NCBI RefSeq assembly: GCF_030348765.1
Contig: NZ_JAUCEU010000007.1
Location: 3,841,501 to 3,905,500, forward strand
Direction: 5' to 3'
Source of the DNA: Neobacillus sp. CF12
GTDB taxonomy: Bacteria > Bacillota > Bacilli > Bacillales > Cytobacillaceae
DNA: 64,000 nt
Under the pieces are notes generated by a model. The model ran no database searches and had not been told where the DNA came from. It saw only the letters and a program-made list of their open reading frames with translations. A program made the translations under genes and the position numbers. This document shows, piece after piece, positions 51,029-60,453 of this stretch (its first letter is position 1; the number at the start of each line of letters is the position of its first letter).

Positions 51029-51954
51029 CAAGAGAAAAATTACTTGAAGTAAAAGATTTGCAAAAACATTTTGCAGTCGGTAAAAAAAATACTATTAAGG
51101 CTGTAGATGGAGTTAGCTTTGATGTTTATAAAGGTGAAACGTTTGGATTAGTTGGTGAATCTGGATGTGGAAAGTCTACAACGGGTAGAACGATCATCCG
51201 CCTTTATGACGCAACTGGCGGCGAAGTAAAATTTAATGGTGAAGATGTTCACGGGAAGAAAAATAAAGCAGAACTGCTTAAATTTAACCGTAAAATGCAA
51301 ATGATTTTCCAGGATCCATCTTCATCCTTGAATCCTCGTATGACAGTATTGGATATTATTGCCGAGGGACTTGATGTTCATAAGTTGGTGAAAAACGAGG
51401 CCGAGCGAAAGCAAAAGGTTGAAGAACTGCTAGAATCCGTAGGTCTTAACCGAGAGCATGCTACTCGTTTTCCGCATGAATTTAGTGGTGGTCAAAGACA
51501 ACGGATTGGGATTGCGCGAGCACTTGCTGTTGATCCTGAGTTTATTATTTGCGATGAGCCAATCTCTGCATTGGACGTGTCGATTCAGGCACAGGTTGTT
51601 AATCTACTTAAGAAATTGCAAAAAGAACGCGGATTAACATACTTGTTTATTGCACATGACCTTTCAATGGTTAAATATATTTCCGACCGTATTGGCGTTA
51701 TGTATATGGGTAACTTGGTAGAACTTGCTGAAAGTGATGAATTATACAATAATCCTATTCATCCTTATACAAAATCATTATTATCAGCTATTCCTCTTCC
51801 AGACCCAAGATATGAGCGCACTCGTAAACGTATTAGTTATGATCCTACTGTACATGATACAGATGGTGAATTTGCCCTTAGAGAAGTTAAACCAGGACAT
51901 TTTGTACGTTGTACAGAAAAAGAATTAATTAGATATAAAAATGAGCAAAAGTAG
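51025..51954 (+). CDS. oppF: Oligopeptide transporter ATPase OppF
   Basis: 309 residues: Walker A GESGCGKST, signature FSGGQRQRIGIARAL, Walker B FIICDEPISALD, and C-terminal PYTKSLLSAIPLPDP. It starts within the oppD stop (GTGA), so translation is coupled. It is last gene of the operon before a strong terminator. Confidence 0.96.
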   Translation: MTREKLLEVKDLQKHFAVGKKNTIKAVDGVSFDVYKGETFGLVGESGCGKSTTGRTIIRLYDATGGEVKFNGEDVHGKKNKAELLKFNRKMQMIFQDPSSSLNPRMTVLDIIAEGLDVHKLVKNEAERKQKVEELLESVGLNREHATRFPHEFSGGQRQRIGIARALAVDPEFIICDEPISALDVSIQAQVVNLLKKLQKERGLTYLFIAHDLSMVKYISDRIGVMYMGNLVELAESDELYNNPIHPYTKSLLSAIPLPDPRYERTRKRISYDPTVHDTDGEFALREVKPGHFVRCTEKELIRYKNEQK

Positions 51955-51980
51955 TAGATTCAACATGAGAATACTCTTAC

Positions 51981-52017
51981 TAAAAAATCCTTACTTTAAA
52001 AAAGTAAGGATTTTTTA
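51981..52017. terminator. Bidirectional terminator of opp and ilvA
   Basis: Perfect 17-bp stem TAAAAAATCCTTACTTT/AAAGTAAGGATTTTTTA; A-rich on one arm and T-rich on the other, between convergent genes. Confidence 0.95.
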
Positions 52018-52027
52018 GCATATTCGT

Positions 52028-53236
52028 TTAGAACGATCTCATTTCGAGACTGTAGTTTTTTTCTTTTAGGACTTTATACAGCATCTCAATATGTTCGTTG
52101 TTTTTAGTTTCGACTGAAATATCGAGCCCTGCATATCCAGGGTAAATATTTTTGCCCATTCGATTTAGATTAACTGATTGAATGTTTGCATCTAGATCTG
52201 TTAATGAACTTAAAACTTTCTGGAGTTCACCAGGTTTGTCTTTTAAGGTTATGCTAAAAGTGGCATATCTGCCTGATTCGACTAAGCCGCGTTCAATAAT
52301 CCGCGATATAAAGTTCATATCGACATTTCCACCACTTAATACGGATACAACCTTCTTTTCTTTCAGTTTTACTTTTTCATATAGTAATGCTGAAAGAGAA
52401 CAGGCACCGGATCCTTCTACTAGCAACTTATTTCTCTCTAAAATCATCAGCATAGTCCTAGCAATTTCCATCTCATCGACACAATAGATATCATCGACAT
52501 ACTTTTGAATGATTTCAAAGGGTCGCTGCCCTGGTTTTTTAACAGCAATCCCGTCTGCCATTGTTGGCGTAGATTCTACCATCACCGGCTTCTTTTCTAA
52601 TAAAGATTGTTTCATGCTTGGGCAGGCAAGCGCCTGGACGCCATATACAGCGATATGGGGATTTCTTTCCTTTACGGCTAGTGCAACCCCTGCAATCAGG
52701 CCGCCGCCTCCTATAGGGCAAATAATAGCCTCTACATCCGGAAGTTGATCAAGTATTTCCAAACCTACCGTCCCTTGTCCTGCAATTATCGCCTCATCGT
52801 CAAAAGCATGAATAAAGGTAGCATCCCTTTGTTCTTTTAGTTCTAAAGCAAATGCTAGAGCGTCATCAAATGTTGTTCCTTCCAGGAGGACCTCGGCCCC
52901 ATATTGCTTTGTAGCAAGTACCTTACTTAGAGGTGCACCTTTCGGCATTACAATCGTGCAGTCTATACCAAGCATTTGACTAGAATAAGCAACACCCTGA
53001 GCATGGTTGCCTGCAGATGCTGCTATAACCCCTTTTTGTAACTCTTCCTTTGATAGCGAAATTAACTTATTATAAGATCCTCTAACCTTAAATGATCCAG
53101 TTTTTTGAAGGTTTTCTAGCTTTAGGTATACTTCATTATGGGAAAGTTGACTAAAGGTTTTAGAGTAGTCCAATGGCGTAGTATGAACGATTCCCTTCAT
53201 TTTCTCTCGTGCAATGATACTATCATCTACATTCAC
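52028..53236 (-). CDS. ilvA: Threonine ammonia-lyase
   Basis: PLP enzyme of isoleucine synthesis, about 402 residues. The PLP Lys lies in GSFKVRGSYNKL, the phosphate loop is CPIGGGGLIAG, and a C-terminal ACT-like domain (TLKDKPGELQKVLSSLTDLDANI) is present. GTG 53236 is seven bases after AGGAGG; ATG 53242 is too close to it. It is monocistronic. The single ACT-like unit makes it resemble the ACT-bearing threonine dehydratases of Bacilli. Confidence 0.93.
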   Translation of the reverse strand: MNVDDSIIAREKMKGIVHTTPLDYSKTFSQLSHNEVYLKLENLQKTGSFKVRGSYNKLISLSKEELQKGVIAASAGNHAQGVAYSSQMLGIDCTIVMPKGAPLSKVLATKQYGAEVLLEGTTFDDALAFALELKEQRDATFIHAFDDEAIIAGQGTVGLEILDQLPDVEAIICPIGGGGLIAGVALAVKERNPHIAVYGVQALACPSMKQSLLEKKPVMVESTPTMADGIAVKKPGQRPFEIIQKYVDDIYCVDEMEIARTMLMILERNKLLVEGSGACSLSALLYEKVKLKEKKVVSVLSGGNVDMNFISRIIERGLVESGRYATFSITLKDKPGELQKVLSSLTDLDANIQSVNLNRMGKNIYPGYAGLDISVETKNNEHIEMLYKVLKEKNYSLEMRSF

Positions 53237-53518
53237 ACGCATTCCTCCTGTTAACACTCTTTTTTCTTAGGATGCACCTGCAAAAGTAAACTATGTTTTA
53301 TTTCCGTGAAATTATTCTTGTATATGAGGTTCGGTACTTTTGTCGGATAAAAAGAAAAGAGTATTCCCTTTTTTTGAGTAAAAAAGAATCACGAAAATGG
53401 CTAGTAAATTCGGAACTTTAGGAGTAGACGCTTGTGACATATTATCTATATATTCAAAAAATTCATTATGTTACTACTATTTTGAAAACAAATAGGGATA
53501 AAAGGGAGGAACCAGAAG

Positions 53519-55651
53519 TTGAAAAAGAAAAAACTATTATCGATTCTATCAACTGGTGCATTAGCTCTATCACTTTTTGCTCCGATATCAGCTAATGATT
53601 CAAAAGTAGCGGCAGCAGAAGCAACAGCGCCAAAATGGGACGTAGAGCGCTATGGAGATCGAGTAGATATTGATGGTCAACTAAATCTACTAGCTAATGA
53701 TTCTTCATTCTTAAAGCAGGCAGAGGCGAAAATTGCTGAGCAAGCAGCACAGATTAATTTTAATGAGGATCAGTCTTCAAAAAGTACATCAGCCAGCAGC
53801 AGTTTTACATTTGATGGGGGAACCAAACAATTCTTAAATAGAGGTTTAAAATTCAAACCATTTACATTACGTAGTGTGGGTGAAAATGTAGAAATTTGGG
53901 TAGCAAATGACCTTGCATTTCCAGCAGGAGACACGCGCCCAGCACATGTGGTAACTCAAGAACAAGTAGATAAATTACGTGATGAATTTGATAATAATAT
54001 ATACCCAAAAGCGACTGCGTTCTTTGGAACACCTGATATTCATGATGGATCAAAGTCTCCACTAGCTGGAAAAAATGTTCCTGCTGGTTATTATGAGGGA
54101 AGCGACAAAGTTATCATGTTAGTAGATAATATTCAAGACGATAACTATACTAACCCGAATTATCCATTCTTTGTTGCTGGTTTCTTCTGGCAAACACTAG
54201 AGAACTATATGGATAGAAATATCATTACAATCGATACAAACAACTGGGAAACCCGTTTAGAGTCTACCTTCTTTGGGACAACCATTCATGAACTACAGCA
54301 CTTAATTCACGCGGACAATGATGGCGCGGAAGAAACGTGGTTAAATGAAGGTATGTCAACTTTTTCAGAATATCTTGGCGGATATGGCCATGATGATAGT
54401 TCTATCAACTTCTACTTAGATCATCCTGAAAACTCTTTAGTAAATTGGGATGAACATAGAACGGCAACAACTGGCCCTGAAACAATTGCAGATTATGGAC
54501 AAGTATATCTATTTACATTATATATGAATGATAAGTTTGGCCGTGAGTTTATCCGTGATTTAGCTTTAAACGAAACACAAGGTCTAAATAGTGTTAATGA
54601 GGTATTAAAGGCACATGGTTCAAGCCTTGATTTCACGCAACTCTATCAAAACTTTATGACTGCCTTAACACTTGATACTGACAGAGTTGGAAATGGAGTA
54701 TATAATTTTGACAGCATTGATCTTCGTGATGTTGTTGTGAATCAGACTACTGGTGAAACTAGAGGCAAAACGGTTGATTTTGAGAAAGCAAATACCTTTG
54801 AAAAGGAAGGCGTTCCTGCTTGGGGCGGCGATTTTAAAGAGTTAGCATTCCAAGATAAAGTTAGAAGTATTTCCTTTGACGGTGTAGATTTCCTACCTAT
54901 CCCTTGGCAGTCTGTAAATGATCCACTAGGTTCTGATAATAAAGTGCTTTGGGGCAATGCGGGAGACGAAGCGGACAATGGCTTGATTTTTGAAGCGGAC
55001 CTTTCTAGTGTCAATACGGCGACCTTAAAGTTCGATAACTACATTGATATTGAAGAGCAGTGGGATTTCGGCATGGTCCAAGTTTCAACGGATGGCGGCG
55101 AGTCATGGACTAGCTTAGAAAATGAAAATACACGCAGTGATGTAGTTGAAGAAGGCTATCCAAAAATTAAAGAAAATGTACCAGGTTTTACTGGTACGTA
55201 TGAAGATTGGCAGAAAGAAACCTTTGATTTAAGTGCATATGCAGGTCAAAAAGTATTGCTTTCCTTTCGTTATTTAACCGACTGGGGTACAACAGAGAGC
55301 GGATGGTTTGTGGATAATATTGAAATTCCTGAAATTGGTTATACCAATGATGGTAGTTCAACAGATGCATTTAAATCTTTCCAAGAATTAGCTGGTCAGT
55401 ATGTGAACTATACCGTAACTTTTATCAATGAGAAAGAAGTAGGAAATAAGAAGGGTGCAAAAACTAATTACAAGGTAATCACAGTAGATCCATTCAATGT
55501 TACGGAAGAAGATGCTTTAACTCTAAGACAGTTGTTCAAGGATGGAAAGAACTATATGATTACATCTTATGCAGCACCTGCTGAAAGTAAGGATCCTATT
55601 ACCTTCACGTATGAAGTTAACCTGAAAACGAAAGCACCAAAAAAGAATTAA
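53519..55651 (+). CDS. Secreted gluzincin metalloprotease with immune-inhibitor-A-like C-terminus
   Basis: 710 residues. Signal peptide (LLSILSTGALALSLFAPISA), propeptide-like region, and a catalytic domain with H257-E-L-Q-H261 (TTIHELQHLIHAD) and the downstream glutamate in WLNEGMSTFSEYLGG, the HExxH...E gluzincin pattern. The C-terminal beta domain (VSTDGGESWTSLEN, GWFVDNIEIPE) resembles the non-catalytic part of immune inhibitor A. TTG 53519 follows GGGAGGA. It is convergent with an M6 protease gene. Extracellular proteolysis is likely; the precise family (M30-like) is uncertain. Confidence 0.85.
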   Translation: MKKKKLLSILSTGALALSLFAPISANDSKVAAAEATAPKWDVERYGDRVDIDGQLNLLANDSSFLKQAEAKIAEQAAQINFNEDQSSKSTSASSSFTFDGGTKQFLNRGLKFKPFTLRSVGENVEIWVANDLAFPAGDTRPAHVVTQEQVDKLRDEFDNNIYPKATAFFGTPDIHDGSKSPLAGKNVPAGYYEGSDKVIMLVDNIQDDNYTNPNYPFFVAGFFWQTLENYMDRNIITIDTNNWETRLESTFFGTTIHELQHLIHADNDGAEETWLNEGMSTFSEYLGGYGHDDSSINFYLDHPENSLVNWDEHRTATTGPETIADYGQVYLFTLYMNDKFGREFIRDLALNETQGLNSVNEVLKAHGSSLDFTQLYQNFMTALTLDTDRVGNGVYNFDSIDLRDVVVNQTTGETRGKTVDFEKANTFEKEGVPAWGGDFKELAFQDKVRSISFDGVDFLPIPWQSVNDPLGSDNKVLWGNAGDEADNGLIFEADLSSVNTATLKFDNYIDIEEQWDFGMVQVSTDGGESWTSLENENTRSDVVEEGYPKIKENVPGFTGTYEDWQKETFDLSAYAGQKVLLSFRYLTDWGTTESGWFVDNIEIPEIGYTNDGSSTDAFKSFQELAGQYVNYTVTFINEKEVGNKKGAKTNYKVITVDPFNVTEEDALTLRQLFKDGKNYMITSYAAPAESKDPITFTYEVNLKTKAPKKN

Positions 55652-55658
55652 TAAAACG

Positions 55659-55702
55659 AATCAATCCCGAAAAGAGATATTACTTTTCGGGATTGATTTT
55701 TG
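55659..55702 (+). terminator. Terminator of the gluzincin gene
   Basis: Perfect 16-bp stem AATCAATCCCGAAAAG/CTTTTCGGGATTGATT and T tail. Confidence 0.92.
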
Positions 55703-55715
55703 GATATTTATAAGG

Positions 55716-55748
55716 AAAAACCTGAGATCATTTGGACTCAGGTTTTTT
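55716..55748 (-). terminator. Terminator of the M6 protease gene
   Basis: AAAAACCTGAG/CTCAGGTTTTT stem with poly-T on the minus strand. Confidence 0.88.
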
Positions 55749-55760
55749 CCGTTCCGATGA

Positions 55761-57593
55761 TTATTTCTTACCTTCGTTGGAACTATAGTAGAATTTTGCA
55801 GTAATGGAACCATCAGCATTCTCTTTTATATCAGTTACATGAATTCCAGAGTCAGCTGGAGCAGCGCTATAGCCCTTCCAGAAGTAGTAGGAACCAGTAT
55901 GAACAATAGAAGAGGTTGGAGTGATCTCCGCGCCTGTCTTGAAGAAGTCTCCTGCATCACCGCGGTTTAAGTTCTTTTCTAGCTCATATTTTCCGTCAGC
56001 TTGTAGAAGTGATAAGCCATAGTGTGTAACAACGGTACCGTTGCCAGCTGTTTCTGATTGATTAAACTGGAAGCGTTTATTCATCCAATTTTCTACATTA
56101 TTTGGACGGAAACCGGCAGTTTGATATAAGTTGATAATGTTTTCATCGACATGCCATGCTAATAATCCGTGAGAATCCTCTCCTTGACGAACCAATCCTT
56201 TATTAAAGCCATCCTGCTGAACGTTTTCAAATAGGAAGTACTCTGTTCCATGGGAGCCAGGAACTTCCATTTTGACGATTCCGTTTGTAGCATTGGCTTT
56301 ATTAATAGCTGGCAGAGTAATCTCTTTAACGCCGTCAGCTGGTGTTACATTAATAGGTTCAGCCCATCCAAGGAAAACCTTTGAGAATGGATCAAAATGA
56401 GTAGGGGAGTTACCAGAATAGGCGTTATTGTCTGGATAACGCATCCATGAACCACCAGCCATCATTGAGTAGTTTCCAACACCTTCAGACGTATATACAG
56501 TGTCATAGAAATCTGGCAGCCCTAAAGCATGTCCAAATTCATGAGCATATACCCCAGCTTGGGCTGGATATGGACCTGTTTTAGAAGCTTCATCATAGCT
56601 GTTAGTTGTTAAATTGAATCCGGCTACGTTACCACCAATAGCAGGCTGGATATTGTAGTTGTTTACGACAACTCCATCATACGTCATATCGGCAGCAATA
56701 GTCTTATCGATCCAAGCGCTTTGGCTCATTCCAGAATGAACATCTGCTGGTTTACCAGTTTCATAGTATTTACCATAGTATAAGGCACTCAATAAACTCC
56801 ATTTATGAGACCAAAATTGAGCAGGGTCTTGGCTCCACTCTGCTCCTGTTCCTTCGTGAACCACGAATACGTTTGGAACTTCGCCGTTTTCAGCATATTT
56901 TGAGAAATCTACCTGGTCATCAGCAGCTTTTAAAAGGTCACGTACGAATTCACCAGTATGAGCATCTCCGTTTACATTACCAAGTACATATTTACCATTC
57001 TCAGCATACGTTCCCTTTTGATCTAAATAGTATGAAGCGCCTTGAGGAAGTTCTACCCAAACAAACTCAGTATTTTCATTGCGAACTAAATTAATAGCTC
57101 CATTACTAGACTCTTTATAAGCATTTTGCATAGTACGATCTGTTGGAGCAGCCACACCATTATAGGTTGCATATTGTTTGAATGCGTCTAATTCATAAGG
57201 GTTATATTTTGTACCAAAGATTAAGTCCTCATAATATTTAGCTGGAACTTGTCCAGGTAAGTCGCCGACTGGTTCATCGCCTTTCTTATATTTTGCTAGA
57301 ATAACAAGAACCGGTACATCACCTGTTGCTTCTTTATAGTCGACATGGTTATCGCCAGGCTCTTGGAATTTAGTTCCTATATTAGCCTTCTCTGCAGGGT
57401 CAACCTTAGATAAATCGACTCCTAGCTCCTTTGCTTTTTCAGCTAGTTCTGGAGCAGCTCCAACGAAATCAGCTGGACTTAGAGTGTATGTACTTTTTGT
57501 GGTGGATGGGGCCTCAGTAGGTTGAAAACCTGCTGCCACAATACTTCCAGTTAAAGCTAGAGTTAGACCGGTTTTTGATAGTACTTTTAACAT
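55761..57593 (-). CDS. Secreted M6-family (immune inhibitor A-like) metalloprotease
   Basis: 610 residues from ATG 57593, which follows GGAGTGA. Signal peptide (GLTLALTGSIVAAGF), propeptide, then an M6 catalytic domain with H351-E-F-G-H355 in AHEFGHALGLPDFYD and YSMMAGGSWM as Met-turn region. M6 enzymes degrade host defence proteins or act as scavenging proteases. It converges on the gluzincin gene, each with its own terminator. Confidence 0.9.
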   Translation of the reverse strand: MLKVLSKTGLTLALTGSIVAAGFQPTEAPSTTKSTYTLSPADFVGAAPELAEKAKELGVDLSKVDPAEKANIGTKFQEPGDNHVDYKEATGDVPVLVILAKYKKGDEPVGDLPGQVPAKYYEDLIFGTKYNPYELDAFKQYATYNGVAAPTDRTMQNAYKESSNGAINLVRNENTEFVWVELPQGASYYLDQKGTYAENGKYVLGNVNGDAHTGEFVRDLLKAADDQVDFSKYAENGEVPNVFVVHEGTGAEWSQDPAQFWSHKWSLLSALYYGKYYETGKPADVHSGMSQSAWIDKTIAADMTYDGVVVNNYNIQPAIGGNVAGFNLTTNSYDEASKTGPYPAQAGVYAHEFGHALGLPDFYDTVYTSEGVGNYSMMAGGSWMRYPDNNAYSGNSPTHFDPFSKVFLGWAEPINVTPADGVKEITLPAINKANATNGIVKMEVPGSHGTEYFLFENVQQDGFNKGLVRQGEDSHGLLAWHVDENIINLYQTAGFRPNNVENWMNKRFQFNQSETAGNGTVVTHYGLSLLQADGKYELEKNLNRGDAGDFFKTGAEITPTSSIVHTGSYYFWKGYSAAPADSGIHVTDIKENADGSITAKFYYSSNEGKK

Positions 57594-57838
57594 GAGCGTC
57601 ACTCCTAGAGTTATTTGAGAATTATAATATATCAGAATTATCAGATATACCGTAGGAACCAAATACCTAATTTTTTATATATTTAGGGAGGCGAAATACC
57701 TAATTGCTAGCAATTTTTTGTGATTTTAGTTTTGATTAATAGACTTAAACTATGAGAACTTGTAGATACTATTATAATGTTCTGAAAATACTTCTATGCT
57801 AAGATAAAGAGCATATAGAATGAGAGGAAGTTTTATTA

Positions 57839-58300
57839 ATGATAGAAGCAGCACCTTTATTAAAAAAGTTGAATTTTAAGGAACTAGGACAACCGGTTTT
57901 AGTAATCAATGCACCAAAGTCTTATGATAATATTAAGGCGGCATTTGAAGGGGAGGTCCATCAACAGGCTGAGCTTGAGAAGTATGATTTTGTGCAAGTG
58001 TTTGGAACAAGTAATCAAGAACTTCAATCACATGCAAAAAACGCAGTATCTTATGTAAGTGAAGATGGATTGTTTTGGCTTTGCTACCCTAAGAAATCAT
58101 CCAAGATATATAAAGGGTCAGATTGTAGCCGTGATACGGTTACGGGTATGCTATCTGAAGAAGGCTATGAACCAGTTCGCCAAATTGCTATTGATGATGA
58201 TTGGTCTGCATTAAGGTACCGTAAACCTGAAAAAATTAAGAAAATGGTTCGAGACTTTGCTGTAACGGATGAAGGAATCAAACGGACGAAGAAAGAGTAG
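57839..58300 (+). CDS. DUF3052-like conserved protein
   Basis: 153-residue soluble protein resembling DUF3052: LLKKLNFKELGQPVLVINAP at the start, DFVQVFGTSNQELQ, LFWLCYPKKSSKIYKG, and DDDWSALRYR near the end. The fold hints at a degenerate Rossmann-like domain, but no cofactor motif is clear, so I assign no function. GAGAGGAAG precedes the ATG. It is monocistronic, directly upstream of the segregation-type iterons. Confidence 0.75.
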   Translation: MIEAAPLLKKLNFKELGQPVLVINAPKSYDNIKAAFEGEVHQQAELEKYDFVQVFGTSNQELQSHAKNAVSYVSEDGLFWLCYPKKSSKIYKGSDCSRDTVTGMLSEEGYEPVRQIAIDDDWSALRYRKPEKIKKMVRDFAVTDEGIKRTKKE

Positions 58301-58329
58301 ATCCCTAACCTATTGGGGGTCTATTTTTT

Positions 58330-58512
58330 TGTATACAAAATGTGTATACGTGTTTACGGAGTATGTACACATGTTTACAATTGTGTATACATCGTGTTTA
58401 CAAAAATGTTTACTTGTTTACAAACGCGTATACATGTTGATTTAAAGCTGTGTGTACAGGTTTGTAATCGTTGTAAACAAAAAGTGTATACAACGATTAC
58501 ATATTGTTTACA
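58330..58512. repeat. Centromere-like iteron array (parC candidate)
   Basis: About 14 copies of TGTNTACN: TGTATACA at 58330, 58384 and 58485; TGTTTACA at 58372, 58395, 58415 and 58505; close variants at 58343, 58351, 58407, 58427 and 58451; a further variant near 58363; and an inverted copy at 58472. Most starts are 8-13 bp apart, near the helical repeat. A perfect 13-bp inverted repeat TGTAATCGTTGTA/TACAACGATTACA lies at 58463-58475 and 58489-58501. Position before parM-parR matches plasmid parC, the ParR-binding centromere and promoter. Confidence 0.85.
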
Positions 58513-58640
58513 ATTTTACACTTTTATTTCTTTTTAAATTGGACATTGAAGAATCTATCAATCTCCTATAATCTTAAGATAGATACATATCTTCATTAAC
58601 ATTTAAAATAATAAAATAATAGAATGAAAGGATGACAATT

Positions 58641-59819
58641 TTGAATAATACTAGAATTGCCGCCGTTGATGTAGGAAATGATTCCATTAAAGCCATTTTT
58701 GGAGAAATGGAATATGAACTTAATATCCCTAATATTATTGCTAGGGATACTGAAGACCGCCCTGTAATTGGAATCGAAGAATTAGACGACAAAAATCCCC
58801 TTGATGGTATTCATATTAAAGTTCACTCCCCTGCTTTGAAGGATAACAATGCTATTTATCGTGTTGGTAATCTCGCAACAAAAAGTCCTAATGGAACAGA
58901 ATTAGATCCTGGCAGCAGTAAATCTGAGGAAGACCAAACTTTAGTTCTTCTTTTTACTACTTTAGCATTGGACGCGGTGAAGGAAGGAAATAAGAATAAT
59001 TTCCGTCAAACGAAAAACGTCATTGATGCGAATTATACACTTGGAACAGGCCTCCCTCTTCGTGAAGTTAAGGAAGGTAAGGATGCAGGCTACCGTTCGA
59101 AGTTAATCGGTTCTGTTCACCAAGTAGAGTTTCTTGTTACACCTAAATACCAAGGTTTAAAAGTAAACATTAAGTTTGATGAAATAAAAGTATATCCTGA
59201 AGGCTTTGCTGCTTATATTAACCTGGTTATGGACAATAACTCGAAAATTATTAATAAAGACTTAATCGATAAACGTATCTTGATTCAAGATATTGGCGGA
59301 TTATCAACGGATATCGCTGTAATTAAGAATCGAAATGTGGATGATGATAAAGCACAAGGATTTAATCTTGGGGTGTCAGAATCATTGGAAGCAATCCGTG
59401 AAGAAATTAGAACGAAGCATGGTGTTGAACTAGACAGCCGCCGTGACGTGGTTGAGATCATCACCAAGAAAAATGACCGCAATCATATCATGGTAAAAGG
59501 TAGCAGAACGAGTGTTCATGATATTACCGACCGTATTTTACTAGATTTAGCAAAGAAACAATATCGTCTATTACGGAATGTTTGGTCTAAGAATTCCCAA
59601 ACAGAAATTTGTTACTTTGTTGGCGGTGGCGCAACCGTACTAAAGGATTATCTTAAAACATTAAATAATAATCTTGATGGTTTTAATATTGATTTCTTTG
59701 AAGATGAAAAAGAAAGCATATGGATGATGGCAAATGCGTATTACAAGCTCATCATGGATTACGCTAGAAAAGCAGAGAAACAAAAGCCTGAACAAACTAA
59801 AAAACCTGTTACGAATTAA
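58641..59819 (+). CDS. parM: ParM/StbA-type actin-like segregation ATPase
   Basis: 392-residue actin-fold ATPase expected to polymerise and push DNA apart. Phosphate-1 motif AAVDVGNDSIKAIFG near the N-terminus, phosphate-2 IQDIGGLSTDIAVI around residue 220, adenosine motif CYFVGGGATVLKDY near 337, and a charged C-terminal tail (KAEKQKPEQTKKP). TTG 58641 is about nine bases after GAAAGG; ATG 58632 directly abuts that site. It is followed after 12 bases by a ParR-like gene and preceded by iterons. The family is typical of plasmids; the location here is chromosomal. Confidence 0.88.
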   Translation: MNNTRIAAVDVGNDSIKAIFGEMEYELNIPNIIARDTEDRPVIGIEELDDKNPLDGIHIKVHSPALKDNNAIYRVGNLATKSPNGTELDPGSSKSEEDQTLVLLFTTLALDAVKEGNKNNFRQTKNVIDANYTLGTGLPLREVKEGKDAGYRSKLIGSVHQVEFLVTPKYQGLKVNIKFDEIKVYPEGFAAYINLVMDNNSKIINKDLIDKRILIQDIGGLSTDIAVIKNRNVDDDKAQGFNLGVSESLEAIREEIRTKHGVELDSRRDVVEIITKKNDRNHIMVKGSRTSVHDITDRILLDLAKKQYRLLRNVWSKNSQTEICYFVGGGATVLKDYLKTLNNNLDGFNIDFFEDEKESIWMMANAYYKLIMDYARKAEKQKPEQTKKPVTN

Positions 59820-59831
59820 TAAGGTGACGAC

Positions 59832-60416
59832 ATGAAGAAAGCTGGATCAAATGAAATTCAGCGGGGACAAGCAATTTCCTTCCGCATCCCTTCTGACACA
59901 CCTGACCATTTAGTTAAGCAGCTGCAAAAGCTAAAGGAAACAGAACGACGGAATTTTTCCAGCAGGATTGCCGAATTCGTAATGGAGGGTGTCAGTAGCG
60001 TTAATGCTAGAGAACGCGAGATGATCACCGTTCCGCTGCCGAAAAAGCTAACGAAGGCACAACGTGACTGGTTGAAACACGAGCATTCTGAGGCATTATT
60101 AGGCAGTATTCTCTATCAATTAATCACCGACCCGGTACGCTCTACATCCCTGCTCGCTAGTTTAAATAGCAGTTCCATCGATATCGACGAAGCTTTGTAT
60201 CTCCAAGAGGAAATAGTACCTGAAATACATCCTTTTCAAGATACAGTTGCTGCAGAAGAAATCGCAACTTCAGTTGATTTATCTGATATGGATTATGATG
60301 ATTTAAATGAGTTTGATTGGGATAATGCGAAACCTTTGGTAGAAGATGAAAAGGTTGAGGAAGAGCCGGACTTAGATGATCTGCTGGGTGGATTTCTTGC
60401 GAGTATGAATAAATAG
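59832..60416 (+). CDS. parR: ParR-like ribbon-helix-helix adaptor
   Basis: 194 residues. The N-terminal part looks like a ribbon-helix-helix DNA-binding domain: strand QAISFRIPS, helix DHLVKQLQKLKETE, helix NFSSRIAEFVMEGV. A helical middle and a strongly acidic C-terminus (DLSDMDYDDLNEFDWD, EEEPDLDDLLGG) follow. This layout, DNA-binding domain plus acidic tail that contacts actin filaments, is as in ParR proteins. Immediately after parM and ending in a strong terminator, it completes the operon. No family name is certain from sequence alone. Confidence 0.75.
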   Translation: MKKAGSNEIQRGQAISFRIPSDTPDHLVKQLQKLKETERRNFSSRIAEFVMEGVSSVNAREREMITVPLPKKLTKAQRDWLKHEHSEALLGSILYQLITDPVRSTSLLASLNSSSIDIDEALYLQEEIVPEIHPFQDTVAAEEIATSVDLSDMDYDDLNEFDWDNAKPLVEDEKVEEEPDLDDLLGGFLASMNK

Positions 60417-60417
60417 G

Positions 60418-60446
60418 AAAATGGACCCCTTTTTCGGGTCCATTTT
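60418..60446. terminator. Terminator of the parMR-like operon
   Basis: Perfect 11-bp stem AAAATGGACCC/GGGTCCATTTT with a 7-nt loop; usable from both strands. Confidence 0.9.
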
Positions 60447-60453
60447 CTATTCA

